Program-made: the position numbers and the translations under genes | Notes under the pieces: generated by a model | Database searches by the model: none | What the model saw: the letters and a program-made list of their open reading frames with translations, nothing else | Told to the model about the DNA's origin: nothing | Assembly (NCBI GenBank): GCA_963678675.1 | Contig: OY783192.1 | Location: 320,001-384,000, forward strand | From: Xiphydria camelus | Taxonomy: Eukaryota > Arthropoda > Insecta > Hymenoptera > Xiphydriidae | Direction: 5' to 3' | Length of the DNA: 64,000 bases | In this document: positions 24,301 to 37,331 of the stretch, one piece after another | Numbering within the stretch: the stretch's first letter is position 1 | How the letters are laid out: the number at the start of each line of letters is the position of its first letter

Positions 24301-27300
24301 CCGCAGAGTGTACGTGTGGGGTCTTGCAGAGCATGGTGGATTAGGAACGTTTGGGAGACTGAGTAAAGTGGATGGTGTTACATTCATATCGAAACCAAGC
24401 CGATTATATTTCGGAGAACATCACAAAGTAGTGGATGTTGCTTGCGGGTATGGATATACCATTTTCGCTGTCCATTCACCAGACAATACTATTGTTTACG
24501 GCAGCGGAATCAATACGGATTCGCAATTAGGTATAATAAAATGTTGAAAGCCTTTAATTGCGCCGGTCGTAAAGTTGAATCTTATTATCAGTATGATGAT
24601 TGTACGCATAAACGTTTTAAGTGCTAATTAAATTACGAACAAGATTTTCACTCGTTGTTTATTCGCACATCATCTATGATATCGTAATGCTAGTAAACTG
24701 GATATCTGATATCAATAGAAAACAACTATAGTAAAATGCTTCGTCACCTTAGAAATCTTGCATTTAAAATGCCATAAAGTCGTAAGCGCCATTATACGTC
24801 CTTATGGTTTTATTAAAACCAAAAGAACGTATATAATTTATTTAACGATGATTCGAAATGTTATGGAGACCAATAAAAATATACTTATTGTTAACATTTT
24901 AACATTCATAGTAGGAAAGGTGTATCTGTCGGCGGGCACGCCCGTTTGCTTTTTTTTTTCTTCAAGCAGATTAATGCTATAAGGATGTATGTTTGGCGAA
25001 TACGTCATTTGATTTTTAATTACATAAGCGAATGTTTGAAGAGCTCCTGTATTTCTTTCATTTCTCTGCTGTTGTGTGTGATAGGGATATTCTTCTAATT
25101 CTAAAATTAATCTTTTTTGTTCATTTGTCGTTGAATTTCAAATTGTAATGTTACTTATTTATATGTATTAATGACTTTTAAAATTGTTGTATTTCACAAG
25201 CTCGACAATATTTCTCTTATTTCTCATTATTTCTTTTTTTTAAATTTTCCTTTTTTTCACATAAAGTCACGATGTCCCCATTTTTCTTCAACAATTCTGT
25301 ATCTTTCTCTTAAAATCTCCTATTACTAGACTCCACAATCGAATTTACCATTTTTGTCATAGGCCAGCGCGCATCGTTAAATAATATTTTTACACAGCTT
25401 TGATAGACTTAGAGTGATCGAATAGAGCCGCTTATTATACATATAACACATTTTTTAATTCTTCGAACAGGTTTCAATGAGAGTGATAAAAAGTACCGCG
25501 ACGATATAATAAGATCACCGAGACCGATACATTTACCCCTTAAAGGACCTTCGGCTCGTGTTGTGGACGTAGCCGCTGGCCGTGCCCACTCGCTAATTTT
25601 AACGAGCGAGGGTCTTTTTACATTAGGTAATAATGGTTACGGCCAATGTGGACGTCCTATTATCAATGACGAAAATTATAATAAAAGTAGAGTCGTCCAC
25701 CACATACCAGACATTAAAGGAAATCGCATTACCGCGGTAACAGCTGGACAAGATCATAGGTATGCTTATTACTCTTATATAGCGTGTAATTGGTAAGAGG
25801 TTCGCAATGGGAGGAGCTTCGTTACGTGTCCACTGACCAATGATATGATCGCCGGCTGCCCACCTTACATTAACCCATCTAATCTAAAACGGTAAAGGAA
25901 TAAATGACAGTTATTTCATTGGTCAATTGATGTGTAGATTGAGTCTCCGCCCATTTCGAACTTCTAACCCGTTACACTCTATATTTTTTTTTAATTTTGC
26001 GTGAAAGAAAATATTACAAATGATACAAGAAAGCCTAGTTAGGGGATTTTATATACCTATAAATTCGCGAGTAAAATGAAATTAAATTTGATGAGTATTC
26101 TTTGGAGAGCTACATATTTTTTATATTGAAAGGGATTTCGGCAATTCGTTTTTTGCTGATTAATAAGGAACTATTATATAAGAAGTTATAAGCCTTTATA
26201 AATTCAACTGACTAAATTTGTTCTATTTATAGTAATACATATCAGAATTGTTCACTCTTTCGATTTTAATTCCTCCCTGTAGCGTAATTTTGACTGAAAC
26301 CGGCGAAGTGTATACGTTCGGTTGGGGCGCTGACGGACAGACTGGCCTCGCGCATTACCAAAACGAATATAAACCTAGTTTAGTCAAGGGTGACTTGGCG
26401 GGTCAGCGTATAATTAAAGTTGCCTGTGTCGCAGATTGCGTTTTGGCGCTCAGTGGTTAGTAAAATGAATACGCGCGATCGTAGCTTTATTTGTGAACTA
26501 AGATATTGTTAAGGTACTTAGACTGCAAGAGCCGTATGATATACACTGAACTAATTTTCTCTCAACTCATAAGTCTCCGTCGATTCTATATTCGTCATTT
26601 AAGTTAACGATGCTCGGCAGATAAGGGCAAAGTTTTTGGCTGGGGCAACGCAGAGTACAATCAATTACCAATGCAAGGCGATAATCGTCAGATAAACATT
26701 GCAACGGAGTTGGAGTTTTGCCACGATTTAGGTCATATTGTAGATATCGCATCGGGTGGAAGCTTTTGTATGGTGTTAAATAGTGAGTACTTTTCAATAA
26801 CAAAGATATCGAGTGGAATTCAAATTTTACTTAAGATCTCTTTGAGCTAAGGAAAGATGTAACTTGTTACTTTCTCTTCTTAGATACGGGAAACGTTTAC
26901 GTATGGGGTTACGGAATTCTAGGGCTTGGACCTGACGTTCAAAGAATTTTGAAGCCAACTGTAATACCTTCCACATTGTTTGGCATTAACGCTTACGTAC
27001 ATAACACACAAGTAAATGAAATTTGTATATATAGTGTCCCACTTAAGAAGTTTATTGAGGGTGCAACTTAATCTCGTCAATACTTATCCCACCTACAATT
27101 GGCAGAGCTATAATAGTCGGTGGGATAAGTATTATATTAACCAATTCTCAAGTCGAACAATACTTATAAAACTTTAGGATAACCATCCATTTTGTAATAT
27201 CTGGGAGCATTGAAAAATTGTTCAAATGCCATTGTTGTTAATTGTTGCTAAATTGTCACGTATATGGGAGTGATGATTAGTAATCTTCCGTCTCCCGCCG

Positions 27301-27978
27301 GTCGAAAATTAGCAAGTTTACTAAATAATTTAACGTGTAACAGGTGTCAAAAATATATTGCGGTATAAGCCACCTCGCAGCGCTTACTAATACTGGTGAA
27401 CTTTACATGTGGGGATGTAACAAATTTGGAGCTCTAGGACTTGGACATCGTAACGATCAATTTTTTCCATTAAAGGTAATTTATCGAAGCTATTCAATTT
27501 AAGCCACTTTCGTATATAATTATCGTAGATTACTGGAAAATAATCATATAGTGGAGTCTCCCAAACTGCGTAGTATCTCACAATTGAGTCTCTTAAACTA
27601 ACGTACGCGTACACTCTAATATTGCCTACCTTCTTCCGTTTCTGCTCATTGAATCGCGCAGAGTTATCTGCATAATTTTCCTGGTCGTAATAGGGAATAA
27701 AATTGCGACTACTAATCTGAAAGTTCGAGAGGTTTTACTATATTGAGATAGCTAGAAACAGAGGGTTTCCATATATGCATAGTATATATCGGAGATTAAT
27801 TAAAATATAAATCAATACGAGTTTATCCAGTGATCCACCTATGATATAGCGTTTTAAGTTGCTTTAATAGCTAATTCGTTTTGTCCGTTTCTTACTCCAG
27901 GTAGCGGTAGGCGCTCAAGTTAAAAAAGTATCCTGTGGCGTAGATCATACCGTAACGATATGCAAACCGTTCATTTAG
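21389..27978 (+). CDS. RCC1L: RCC1-like mitochondrial protein (RCC1L / WBSCR16 homologue)
   Basis: Eight exons join in frame: 21389-21488, 24270-24530, 25471-25759, 26283-26455, 26621-26782, 26884-27011, 27344-27475 and 27901-27978, giving 440 aa. The N-terminus (MLSVIRGLSTFTAKK onward) is basic, rich in Ser/Thr and free of acidic residues, as in a mitochondrial presequence. The mature part is a seven-bladed RCC1 propeller; repeats are visible as VYVWGLAEHGGLG, LFTLGNNGYGQCG, VYTFGWGADGQTG, VFGWGNAEYNQLP, VYVWGYGILGLG and LYMWGCNKFGALG. In mammals RCC1L acts in mitochondrial ribosome assembly and inner-membrane dynamics; that role is transferred by family. An in-frame TTG at 21344 is upstream but the first ATG is 21389. 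Intron 1 (2.8 kb) holds an inverted-repeat element and a tandem repeat. An AATAAA lies at 28109-28114. Confidence 0.85.
22749..22766. repeat. Short (TC)n run
   Basis: About nine TC units in RCC1L intron 1. It is a simple repeat with no other feature attached. Confidence 0.8.
22852..23113. mobile_element. MITE with about 40-base terminal inverted repeats in RCC1L intron 1
   Basis: ATATCGTCCCCTTCCTGCAA continuing AAAGTCACTAACTAACAT at the left end is repeated in inverse at the right end (ATGTTAGTTAGTGACTTTTT then GCAGGAAAGGGACGATAT). Total length is about 262 bases with no coding sequence, so it would be a non-autonomous DNA transposon. Confidence 0.85.
23660..23990. repeat. Diverged tandem repeat, period about 152 bases
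   Basis: Three starts of the same unit are seen at about 23663, 23815 and 23968 (GACTGGAAATCTACCCC, GGCTGAAAATTTCTCC, GATCGGAAATTCACCCC). Each of the first two continues with a GAGAGAnAAGTnTCTCTGT block, a TTATTGCATATT block and an AAATATTT block at the same spacing. It lies in RCC1L intron 1. Confidence 0.7.
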
Positions 27979-29467
27979 GACTTAAATCGCAGATATCAAA
28001 TGATCGACTATTGTGTAATTAGTATTTCACATACATCAAAGTCTTTAAAGTTTTAATGTATTTTGAAAAAATGTAACCCATTACAAAAATTCACAGAACG
28101 AAAATACGAATAAAATTTTGTAAATACTGTTTCAAAGTGTACTTTTTCAAATATTTTTATTTCTCTTCACGTGTGCGTTGTAAAACTCATTCTCTGTTAA
28201 TAGCCCACGGAGAAATTGTCTTTTAAATATGGATTTTTAATATGTATTTTGACTATTTACCCCCTTACTAGTGTAAAACTGACCTGATTTAAGGACCGGT
28301 TATCTATTTATTTCTGGTCCTGAAAAAATCATCATTTCACAGTAATTATACATTTTTATTTGTCGCCTTATCCCGTGTGTTGCATCGATGTGTATTTTAT
28401 GAGCTTCTTTCGGAGGTTTATGCATCTGCTTCAAAACTGGACGTGGACTCCTGAACGCGTTAACCAATAGAAAGTCGACTAAGTTTCCCTTCTTATTATA
28501 TTTCCTGCCGTACCAGATACTGAGATATCGATTACGGTGTCCGGTATTATTGGTCCGCGTGTTCTGCGGAGTCCACGCCCAGTTTTAGAATATCTGATGT
28601 GTGAAATTATAACGCAATCGATTGCATTGTATCCTCTTGTACGTCCGATACACTGTACCTATTCAATGTACAGAAATCGATGCGACTCTCGTGAACGCAT
28701 AAGAACCTCTCTGTCGCACGTTCTCTATCCTTCATGAACTTCGTCCTCCATGTAATAGGTATACGTATGTATAGACTTTCTTTATTCAATTTTTCAATGA
28801 GAAGAGCTAAGAAACATTATTTTAATCTGCTTATTTTGTCATTGTACTTTTCTCAAACCTTATACACTTACGAAAATTCGTTAATCGACAGTCTTAAAAG
28901 TTAAATGTTGAATGTAAAAAGTGTAACAAAGTTTTGGTATATATATATATCAACGTATAAAGACCAGTACCTACATGTACCAATATACGTGTAAATGACA
29001 AGAGCCCTCATCCAATATATACGCTTTTTTTAATTAAAACTCTAGTACAATGAAGAACGTCCTTCTTTAATAGAAAACCATCATTGACTATGAGAAAGAA
29101 GGGAGCTTTCGTAAAAAAAATTCGTGGTTTCTTAATCTATATCTCATCATCGGACGTAAAGATGCGTAAGGGAATGCATTCGTAAGAAAAAATGGAGTAC
29201 ACGTGCATATTACATATTAAAAAAAATAATAAAAGAAATGCGTGTCAAAATATGACAAACGGATTTCCATAAGAAATCTTTATGCTTGTGTTTAAAATTA
29301 AGGCGGTTACCGAGGAGTGATTATTGCTGTAACACAATATTTCTTATTTTGACTAATTATAATTTAGTTCGTTTAGTTTCGAATTTTTAAATGACGTTTT
29401 CACTCTATCCCCGGATGACTTCATAGAGCGTTTCGATAATTAGTTCAGTAACGATCGCTCGATGTAA
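27979..29467. other. Convergent intergenic region between RCC1L (+) and paralogue A (-)
   Basis: No coding exon was seen. It contains the RCC1L polyadenylation signal near 28109 and AT-rich DNA, including a short AT microsatellite near 28940. Confidence 0.5.
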
Positions 29468-32400
29468 CTATTGATGCAGATAAAAATATATGAGATACCA
29501 AATGAAAACGATGGGTGTTAGAACGATCGTACTCGCGCTGCTGGCACACACGAGGTTCTGGTACGAAATTGTGTACTTTATCATATCTGGAAATCTGCAA
29601 ACCCTTGGATCTGAGAAATACGAAAATATGACGAATTAATTCTAACAGTAAAATATGTAGAAGAAATGCAGAATCTGCATAAGATATCGGTGCGCTTTAA
29701 ACAAGATGAAATAAAATTCACACGTGTTTTGAGAAATCGAAACAAATTCATAAGTTGATCCACGAAGCAGAATAATTTTACCTGTGCACTGATAAGACTC
29801 CATACTCGATGCGTTAGCTGATACCGATATGTACAGCGGAGCGCACTCGTGAATAAAACTAGCATCGGTACACGGAACCGTCACACTGTGCTCGTTGGCT
29901 GTCAAAGAAGAGCAACTCGCCGAGGCGATTGCCTCGTTTGTATTAGAGTTTAAAACTTCGCGTGATGTGCAGACGGTCAGGCTACCCCAGCCTGATCCTT
30001 GAACCTGGTTGTAAAGGATCGAAGAAGATTATTAGGGGTGTTATAACTTTCTGAGATTATACGATTGAAGTTTCTATTGGTATATTTATCTCGTTTCATT
30101 GTATGTATTGTGTTATGTCACAAGTCATGGCGGTTTTTTTCAGATTTTAATTTTTCAGATATAATAAAATGTTAATTTATTTTTTTGGTATAAAAAATGA
30201 AGTCTACATTTTTGTTTAAAAAAAAACACCAAGATTTATGAAACAACTCAGTACTCCATAGCTATAAATAAGACAAAGTATCGCGGATAAATAAAAAGAA
30301 AAATGTCAGAATTTACAAACCCTTCCTATAATATAACGACTAGATATATGTATGTACATGATACCTTCACTGTTGGAACATTTGTCGTGTCGGACGTAAA
30401 GAAGTAATTGGGATGAAGCCTGTAGAAATTAACGCCGGACGGTTCGACGTAATCTACAAAAGCTGCGGACGATCCTGACGAGGTGAAGCCTGCTCCGCAC
30501 TGGGAATTGATGAGGCGTTTTGGAACTACGATAAGATTAGTTTATGTTAGTCGAGCGACGAGATGGGAGAACGCGTAGTCTTATAATTTCAACGTATTCT
30601 CTGGGCGTCTTTACTTCGTTTTATTCGGGATACTAATGGTTGTAGTGATACCAGAGCATCTGCCGTGTCTCCAGTACCGATGGAAAAGATATCTATGGCG
30701 GAATCGAGCACCAGATTGGACCATCTGTCTTTCGATCCGTAGGTGAGGAATAGGACTGTTGCATCTATAAATGGGAATAGTTATTAGAACTGTTGTGTAT
30801 CTGATCCGAGTGTAAAGGAAATTGAGGAAAATTGATAAACGAAGTTGGGACCTCGTTACCGTGGAAAGTAATAAGAATTTTGAAAAAATGGACTTAAGTC
30901 TTTCTTCCGGGAACCTACAGATTTCTATGTCAAGGTTTTAGAAAGTTGTGTTAAAAGTAAATTCGAAGTCTGCCGGGAATTACATATATGTATAGATATT
31001 AAATCGAATGTACAGAAAATATAAATCACAGAGACATAGATATATTATAAATATACCTTCACCTTCGATACCAACACTGGTATGTGCCGAATGATCGACT
31101 AATCTTAATTTCCTTTTTTATAAGTAAAGAATCATTGCGAATCATCGTTAAATGCAACGATATTAATCGTGCTTTTTCATTTCGAAAATAGCAATAATTG
31201 AAAAGTACCTGGAACTTCTTCGTGAATAGTTTTAAGCCTTTCCAAGCAATAATCTTTGTCAGTGTCCGAGATCGAGGTAGTGTACGGAATTACGAGAACG
31301 ACGTCGGAACTCTTTCCACCCAGTCGCAAGTTGCGTTCTTCGTCCAATTTGGCGGCTTGTATGGTCAGTAGAGTTTCAAATGATTTTGGTAGATCGAAGC
31401 CGGACGTGACTGAAAGAGAAACGCGTTAATAATATGAATTGACGATTTCTGCAACTTTTTAAAATTGTTTTATCCCTGTTCTATGACTATTTGTATAATT
31501 ATTCCGTTTGTCGACACTAAAATTTATAGAAAATCACTAAAACTGGTAATATCATCTTGTAATAATATGTAGCGGAAAGAGAGAGAGAGTAGTAATTTAA
31601 GCTCTCGTTTGTAAAGTGGGCCCCAAAAGTCGTTATTAAAGGATACCAAGGCACATCGCAAGAGAAAGTTGGCCCCTCGTTCCTATGTAGTCTATTACTT
31701 TAGTCTTTAATAGCTGAGTGAGAGGCCAACTTCGCGTTTACAACGTGCCCCGATTAATAAAAGTTCCTCCATTTCAAAGTTTCCTCTATATTTTTTCAAA
31801 GCGCATCTTATTAAAGCTAGATAAAGATCGAATCTCTTTCAAAATAAAGTTTTCGTTAAAAATTACATGTGAAAAATAAAACGGGAGATCAACATCGCCA
31901 CCCATTTTTCCACAACTTTCACCCTCCAAGAGAGCCGGTTAAATAATATGTAATTAACTTTAATAATTAATAATTAACTTTAGCTGAAAAGTGATAGTCA
32001 AGTACGACGCAGACTCACAATTGTTATAGTTCGAGGCATTAAAACTGTAGAAGTCCAGAATCGTATTAGTTCGTTCGATCATGGCTGTGCCATCATATCC
32101 GTTAATTAACGTGAAATTGCTGTTAAATATGCCAACCTCTACATCCTCCAATAAAGTTCTGAAACACGCAAATAAAATTATGTAGCATAATTAATAAATT
32201 ACAGCAGCGCGTAGCACACATCGTTCGCTCGCCACATTAACCGGGTAATTACGCACATTGGCGTAATACTTCTCTTAATACTTACGCAAGAATAGGCTGT
32301 ATCGAGGCGAACGGCCAATTCGTGTCAAGAACGATGGTCAAGTCGACGGATGCGCGATTGCTATTGCTGAGCTGCTGATCGGTTTCGGTGCAAGACAGGT

Positions 32401-35400
32401 CGTCGTTCATTGAATTCGCTGCAACGTTTGGAATTTCAACGAATGCAACGTCGATATATCGGCGAATGCATGTTAACGATCGATTACTTACGGATAAATG
32501 TGGTGAGTAAATTCGTAGCTTGCGTGGCGAATTTCTCGATCGCAGGTGGGGCGATCGTAGACCTCGCAAGATCCTCGTGTAGAAGAACCGCCGCACTGTA
32601 GGCCTATACAAAATTTGTATATTCGTATATCATATGGTTTCAGACTTACTCACCGGGGTAAAAACTTGAATCACCATTATCTCGCTATCTGTGAATTCTT
32701 GGCCCGTATTCGTATAATAATTTGTTTTGAGGATTATATCTTTATACATATCCATTCTCTCTAATATTATGAATGCGAAAGTGATTTTGTCTGTATGTTT
32801 GTTACTTCTTCACGGCTTAATTATCGAACCGATTTTGATGAAATTTAGCGGAGAAGTAACTTGAAACCCGCGGAGATGAACATAGGGCATGTGACATCAT
32901 CATACATCCAATATGGTGAATACTCTAAGATTCGAGCAGGGGCGACATTGGAGGAGAGAAGGGCAAATCCCTCATTGGTATTCAATTAAAAAAAAATATA
33001 ATAATTTAAATTCCACGCGACCAGAGTCACGGGTAATAGCTAGCCTACGATAAAGTCCTTTATCAATATAGAATAAAAGTCCATAAATAACGAGATAATA
33101 ATGATTAAAGTTCTTTTCCTTGCGAATAAATTTGAAATCAGATGTGTGATGGTAGGAAGAATGTGTAAGTCAGACCGGATCAAGTTTTCGCGGGAAGTTG
33201 GCCCCTCGTTACCGTGGAAAGTCACATTAACGAGGGGCCAACTTCCTCCGTCAATTTACCCCGCTTTTCCCCGCAACATTGGGACCAACCGTGGAAAACC
33301 AAAGAGAACTCCACAATCTTACCTGCGCCGTCATTGTGTCGTTCGGTGCAACGGTAGTGAGCAACGTCCTCCTGTTGCAAGCTCGTATCGTCGAGTTGAA
33401 CACTCCGCGAGCGCTGTAGTACATGTCGAAGATCTGCGAGAGTCGCAGACTCGAGACCTTCGAATACCAGAAGGGAACGTCTTGAGCGAGGATCAAACCG
33501 TCGAGATCACCCCTGATCTCGGCGGTCGTGAATTCCAGGTTAGTCTTCGCACCGAGAAAGTACCAACGCGGCAACGCGGTGGAATTCCAGTTGCCGTTGG
33601 CTCCTATACTCAACGTGTTATCGACTTTGGGCGCTTGAATCAATGCTACTTCGGCCAGGTCACCTGCGAACGCGGGGAGTTTGTATCTTGAGATGAGTAA
33701 ACTGGATGTGTAGCTCTGAATAAATCGAATGAAAATCAAATCAAAGTACACATCTACGTCTTGTTTGAGATTGGACGTATGGTAGAATGATCCTAACATG
33801 TGAAGATTATTAAATATTACCTAACAATTTTTATACAAGTGTAGTCAGATTTTTAGCATCAGTTCTGGACTCAATTTCAAGAAAGTTTCAATTTGTAACT
33901 TACAATTATTAATCTCGAAAGCTATCGCAGAAAAAGTGCAGACAAATATGGCGTGTGTTGCATTTTTTGGTTCCCTGACTACTGTATGAATTGCTTTTAT
34001 AGCATTCTGCGCGCGCGTCGATATTCAATTGGCAACTAATTATGATCTGTTAAGAATACTTAAAAACCAACTATTGCGATCATTAGTCGTCCAGAACTAC
34101 AGGATTTCCCTGCGTCATGATTTACGATTTCTTATGTCTTCGGGTTTCGTATGTGTTTCGTCAGAGAGAGTTTCTGAGAAAATGTCGCTCATCTTTCAGT
34201 TCAATTAGGCACAAAAAATAGAAAAGTACTTCTGATATACGAGTAAGTGACTTGGTAAGCCCAGGTACCTAAATGAAATCCTTTTGGCGCGAGACTATAC
34301 CAAGTTTCTCGATTATCATGTCTGCATTACCTGCCAATGTGGCGATCCATTTGTTGTCGAGCGCTTCGCCGGTTGCGTAACCCTCCTTCAGCAAATCTTC
34401 CCGTAGTAACGTATCGAGTCTGATAGTTTGCGGTTGCAAAGCTGCAGCGATTCCCGCGAGGAGAGGACCTCCCGAAACTGCACCCCATCTGCGACACGTA
34501 CACGAGGAAGGGCAGATTTTAAAAATTTCCATAGTGATATTAGCGATCGTAAGATTATTTGAACGAATATAATTTGATAGCTCGGTGTGATTCAGGAGAA
34601 AAATAAATAAATGGAAGACAAATCCATATGTCTCTGCTTTGGGATTGGACGTATCTATAAATATTGATATGGACCACTGAATACATATCTATATGTAAAT
34701 ACACGTGTTATAAAATATCGATACTCCCTAAGAGAGAGAGAGAGTACCTACGATCATTACTTACGGTGTTTTTATGACTCCGTTTTCAACGGGGCAATTG
34801 CTCTTCGCGTACGAATGTATGTAGCGAGCAATTACCGGATGATTCGGTGGATATTCCGGATACGCCCAATTAGGATCTATCGCTTCGATTTTCGGCTCTA
34901 CTTTGTTACTTTTCATCGTTTCTCTAAAAGGAAACGAAGAAATATTCTAAATCGCGTTGTAACAAGTGCAGGACGAAAAGCGTTAATTTGTAAAGCCTAA
35001 GTGAAGTAATGTGGATTGTTCGTAATATAAGCTCACAGTTGTTCCGGAGAGAGAGTTTCTACGTCATCTTCTATGTTTTCAGTGCTGCGATCGTCATCAA
35101 CGCCCCTCGGAATTCTAGAGGAGCTGCTCACTACTCTGCAGACTGTTCCCTCATCTCCTCTTTCGAACAATTCGATACTGCTAGAGAGCATGAAGTGTAG
35201 CGTACACTAAAAATATGGCAATTCGATAGGACCATTAAAATTACAGCTATAGGTATTCATTGAATAAAGAAGACCAGGGCAAAATGAAGCATGAAGATGG
35301 CCCCTTGTTCCCACGCAAAGTAATGGAATCAAGGGGCCAAATTCTTTTGTCCCGTCTTCTCTGTAGCTATTAAATGAATCGCATTATTGTCAGGGTAATT

Positions 35401-37331
35401 AAGAAAATTTCGACAGGTATATTATGCCCGTACGCACATAATCAAATTTCCCCTTCAAACTTTTTCTTCGATTTACCAATATTATCGACATCTTTGTATG
35501 TTATTATTTATCTACCAATCAAAATGCTGGAAGCTGGGCTAGAAATACCGGAGACAGGGGCAAGTTGATACACGAAGTTGGGCCCTCATTTCTCTGAAGC
35601 GTAATGGCACAACGAGGGGCCAATTTCATGTATAAACTTACTCCGGTCTCCCCTAGTTTGTCGGTAACATCGGTAAATTTAATGAAAAATTTGGATCGTG
35701 TGTGTGTTCTCCCTAAGAATTGTATTCTCCGTTTAAAGTCTATTTTCAAAGTAAAAATTGGATTAACACTTTGCACGATAGTAAATATGAAGGAGTTCGA
35801 TAGCCCCGTACTAATTACAAATATTAATTTACCCTTTCGATGTCAGTAAGGCTGTTATTAGGAAAGGTAACAGCATTTCCCGGTATCAGACGAAGCATAG
35901 TCGCGTGACGAGAATACTGCAGCCCATTTGGAGCGTAAGGAGTCACTCCATCTTGCGCCTGAACGGCGGGATTTCGTTCGATACCATCCTGCCGAAACCT
36001 GCGAAAATAAATAATAACTATTGGGTTTAATGAAGGAATATAGCATACCGGAATATTGAAAACTAATATTATCAATAGCACATTACTATGTCCCTACGTC
36101 TGGTTCGAGATTAAATGCTCGATACGCGCGGTAATATTCAATTTGAAAGTTTTCAGTCCACACATGCACGACTGCGCGTAGCGGTGCGCGCATCGGGGAA
36201 TCCCACGTAAGGCTTCCATTTTTAGATATTGATGATTTGGTGCTTACGTGTCGTCAAAAAACTACGCGAATTAACGTATAATTCATCATCGATACGTTAA
36301 TAATGGCCAAAGCAATAATGTAGGATGGGTTTTAATGTGCTTTAAACTGCATTACCTGTGCAGAAGCGCCACTGAGAGACTTCGCAGGTCCATGTTTAAA
36401 CTCTCGGTATTTTCTATCTTGCGAAGAATGGCAATGAATGTGTTTATATTCTGCGGAAGCCTGTTGTCTCTTTCCAATAGATACGTTGTGTTGTAACACT
36501 CCAAGAGCGAAGGTGGGACGTTTCGCTGCGCATTCTCTTGCGTGTAAACGACTGCAAGTAAAGAATACGTTTCGGTGACCGCTCTCTCGGTCGGAATACA
36601 TATCGCTTCTCCAGAAGAACAATGACGCGAGTGCAAATTTTGAAATTTTTAAATTAAACCCCTCAATAGTCTTAAAAGCCATTTTTAAGAAGCGATATGT
36701 ACAACGTTTCGTGCGCGTGCAACTTTACCGACGGACATTACGGGACCATAATGGCGGAAAGATTCGAGTCTCGCGGATCCGTTCGGTAAAAGTAGTTATG
36801 TTTGCTCTAGCCACGTGCACTTTTGCACATTGTAGAATAACTTACGACGTGTGATATAATAACGTTAAACGATATAAGTAGCGGTACAATCGACCGTTAT
36901 TTCCCAATCAGAATTGATTAAGCTATCTAACGCCGCGTGCGTGTACACTCATGCGTTTCCGGTTACGTTAATGAGTCATCCATCCAAAAAAAAAGACTCC
37001 GGAACTCTCCGGAAGAATGCGAATATATGTAGATAAATTTGACTTCAATAACATTTATTAAATAAAATTAATCTTTCGCGGTTATTTTGACTAAATTTTC
37101 ACGTGTTCATCGTACATCGATGTCCAAATATTGCAGAGCACTACATCCTGTTATATCCCATGGATATTTATCAGAAACTTTTAGACAGAAAGACATCCGT
37201 AAGATTCCATAATTTTTGGTACCCGATGCTATTAACAGCTGCGCATAAAGCCACTATAGGAGAAGAGAGAAGAAGAAGTTTATTCACTTACCCGATACAC
37301 TCGCGATAACTAGATACAAAACAGGATTCAT
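29468..37331 (-). CDS. Unrecognised secreted, probably GPI-anchored protein with degenerate VWA-like core (paralogue A)
   Basis: Fifteen minus-strand exons close in frame to 830 aa: 37292-37331, 36356-36551, 35833-35998, 35037-35206, 34765-34923, 34331-34488, 33323-33663, 32492-32603, 32286-32418, 32019-32158, 31209-31409, 30615-30764, 30365-30525, 29782-30004 and 29468-29610. The start (MNPVLYLVIASVSVVYTQ) is a signal peptide. The middle has GDLAEV and LRLSQIFDMYY blocks. A beta-strand run VDLTIVLDTNW near 472-482 resembles a von Willebrand A domain but lacks the DxSxS metal site. The Cys-rich end closes with a hydrophobic tail (SASTIVLTPIVFIWYLIY) with no cytoplasmic part, as in GPI signals. 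I do not recognise the family; alpha2-delta subunits share the GPI/VWA plan but not the motifs. A related gene lies head to head at 38450-44745. Exon 8 could use two nearby acceptors; only the 32603 one keeps phase and matches the paralogue. Confidence 0.8.
30838..30880. repeat. Half copy of the GTTGGCCCCTC hairpin family
   Basis: GAAGTTGGGACCTCGTTACC followed by GTGGAAAGTAATAAG matches one arm of the full elements, for example the one at 33171-33272. The second arm is absent. It lies in an intron of paralogue A. Confidence 0.6.
31617..31755. mobile_element. Palindromic hairpin family, copy 2, in paralogue A intron
   Basis: AGAGAAAGTTGGCCCCTCGTTCC on the left and GAGAGGCCAACTTCGCG on the right form the arms. 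The outer ends are GTGGGCCCC and GTGCCCC. Confidence 0.6.
33171..33272. mobile_element. Palindromic hairpin family, copy 3, in paralogue A intron
   Basis: GGAAGTTGGCCCCTCGTTA and AACGAGGGGCCAACTTCC are perfect reverse complements separated by about 20 bases (CCGTGGAAAGTCACATT). This is the cleanest copy in the window. Confidence 0.85.
35268..35358. mobile_element. Palindromic hairpin family, copy 4, in paralogue A intron
   Basis: GATGGCCCCTTGTTCCC pairs with ATCAAGGGGCCAAATTC, with outer GAAGACCAGGGCAAAA and TTTTGTCCCGTCTTC. Confidence 0.8.
35546..35656. mobile_element. Palindromic hairpin family, copy 5, in paralogue A intron
   Basis: Outer arms CCGGAGACAGGGGCAAGTT and AACTTACTCCGGTCTCC, with inner GTTGGGCCCTCATTTC and ACGAGGGGCCAATTTC. 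It sits about 190 bases from copy 4, in the same intron. Confidence 0.8.

Noticed and set aside
32492..32595. Alternative acceptor for paralogue A exon 8 (exon from 32595)
   Set aside because: It gives a Cys-rich reading but leaves the next exon out of phase; the 32603 start keeps phase and matches the sequence of paralogue B.
33101..33691. 196-codon plus-strand open frame
   Set aside because: It is antisense to a confirmed exon of paralogue A and runs through a hairpin repeat.
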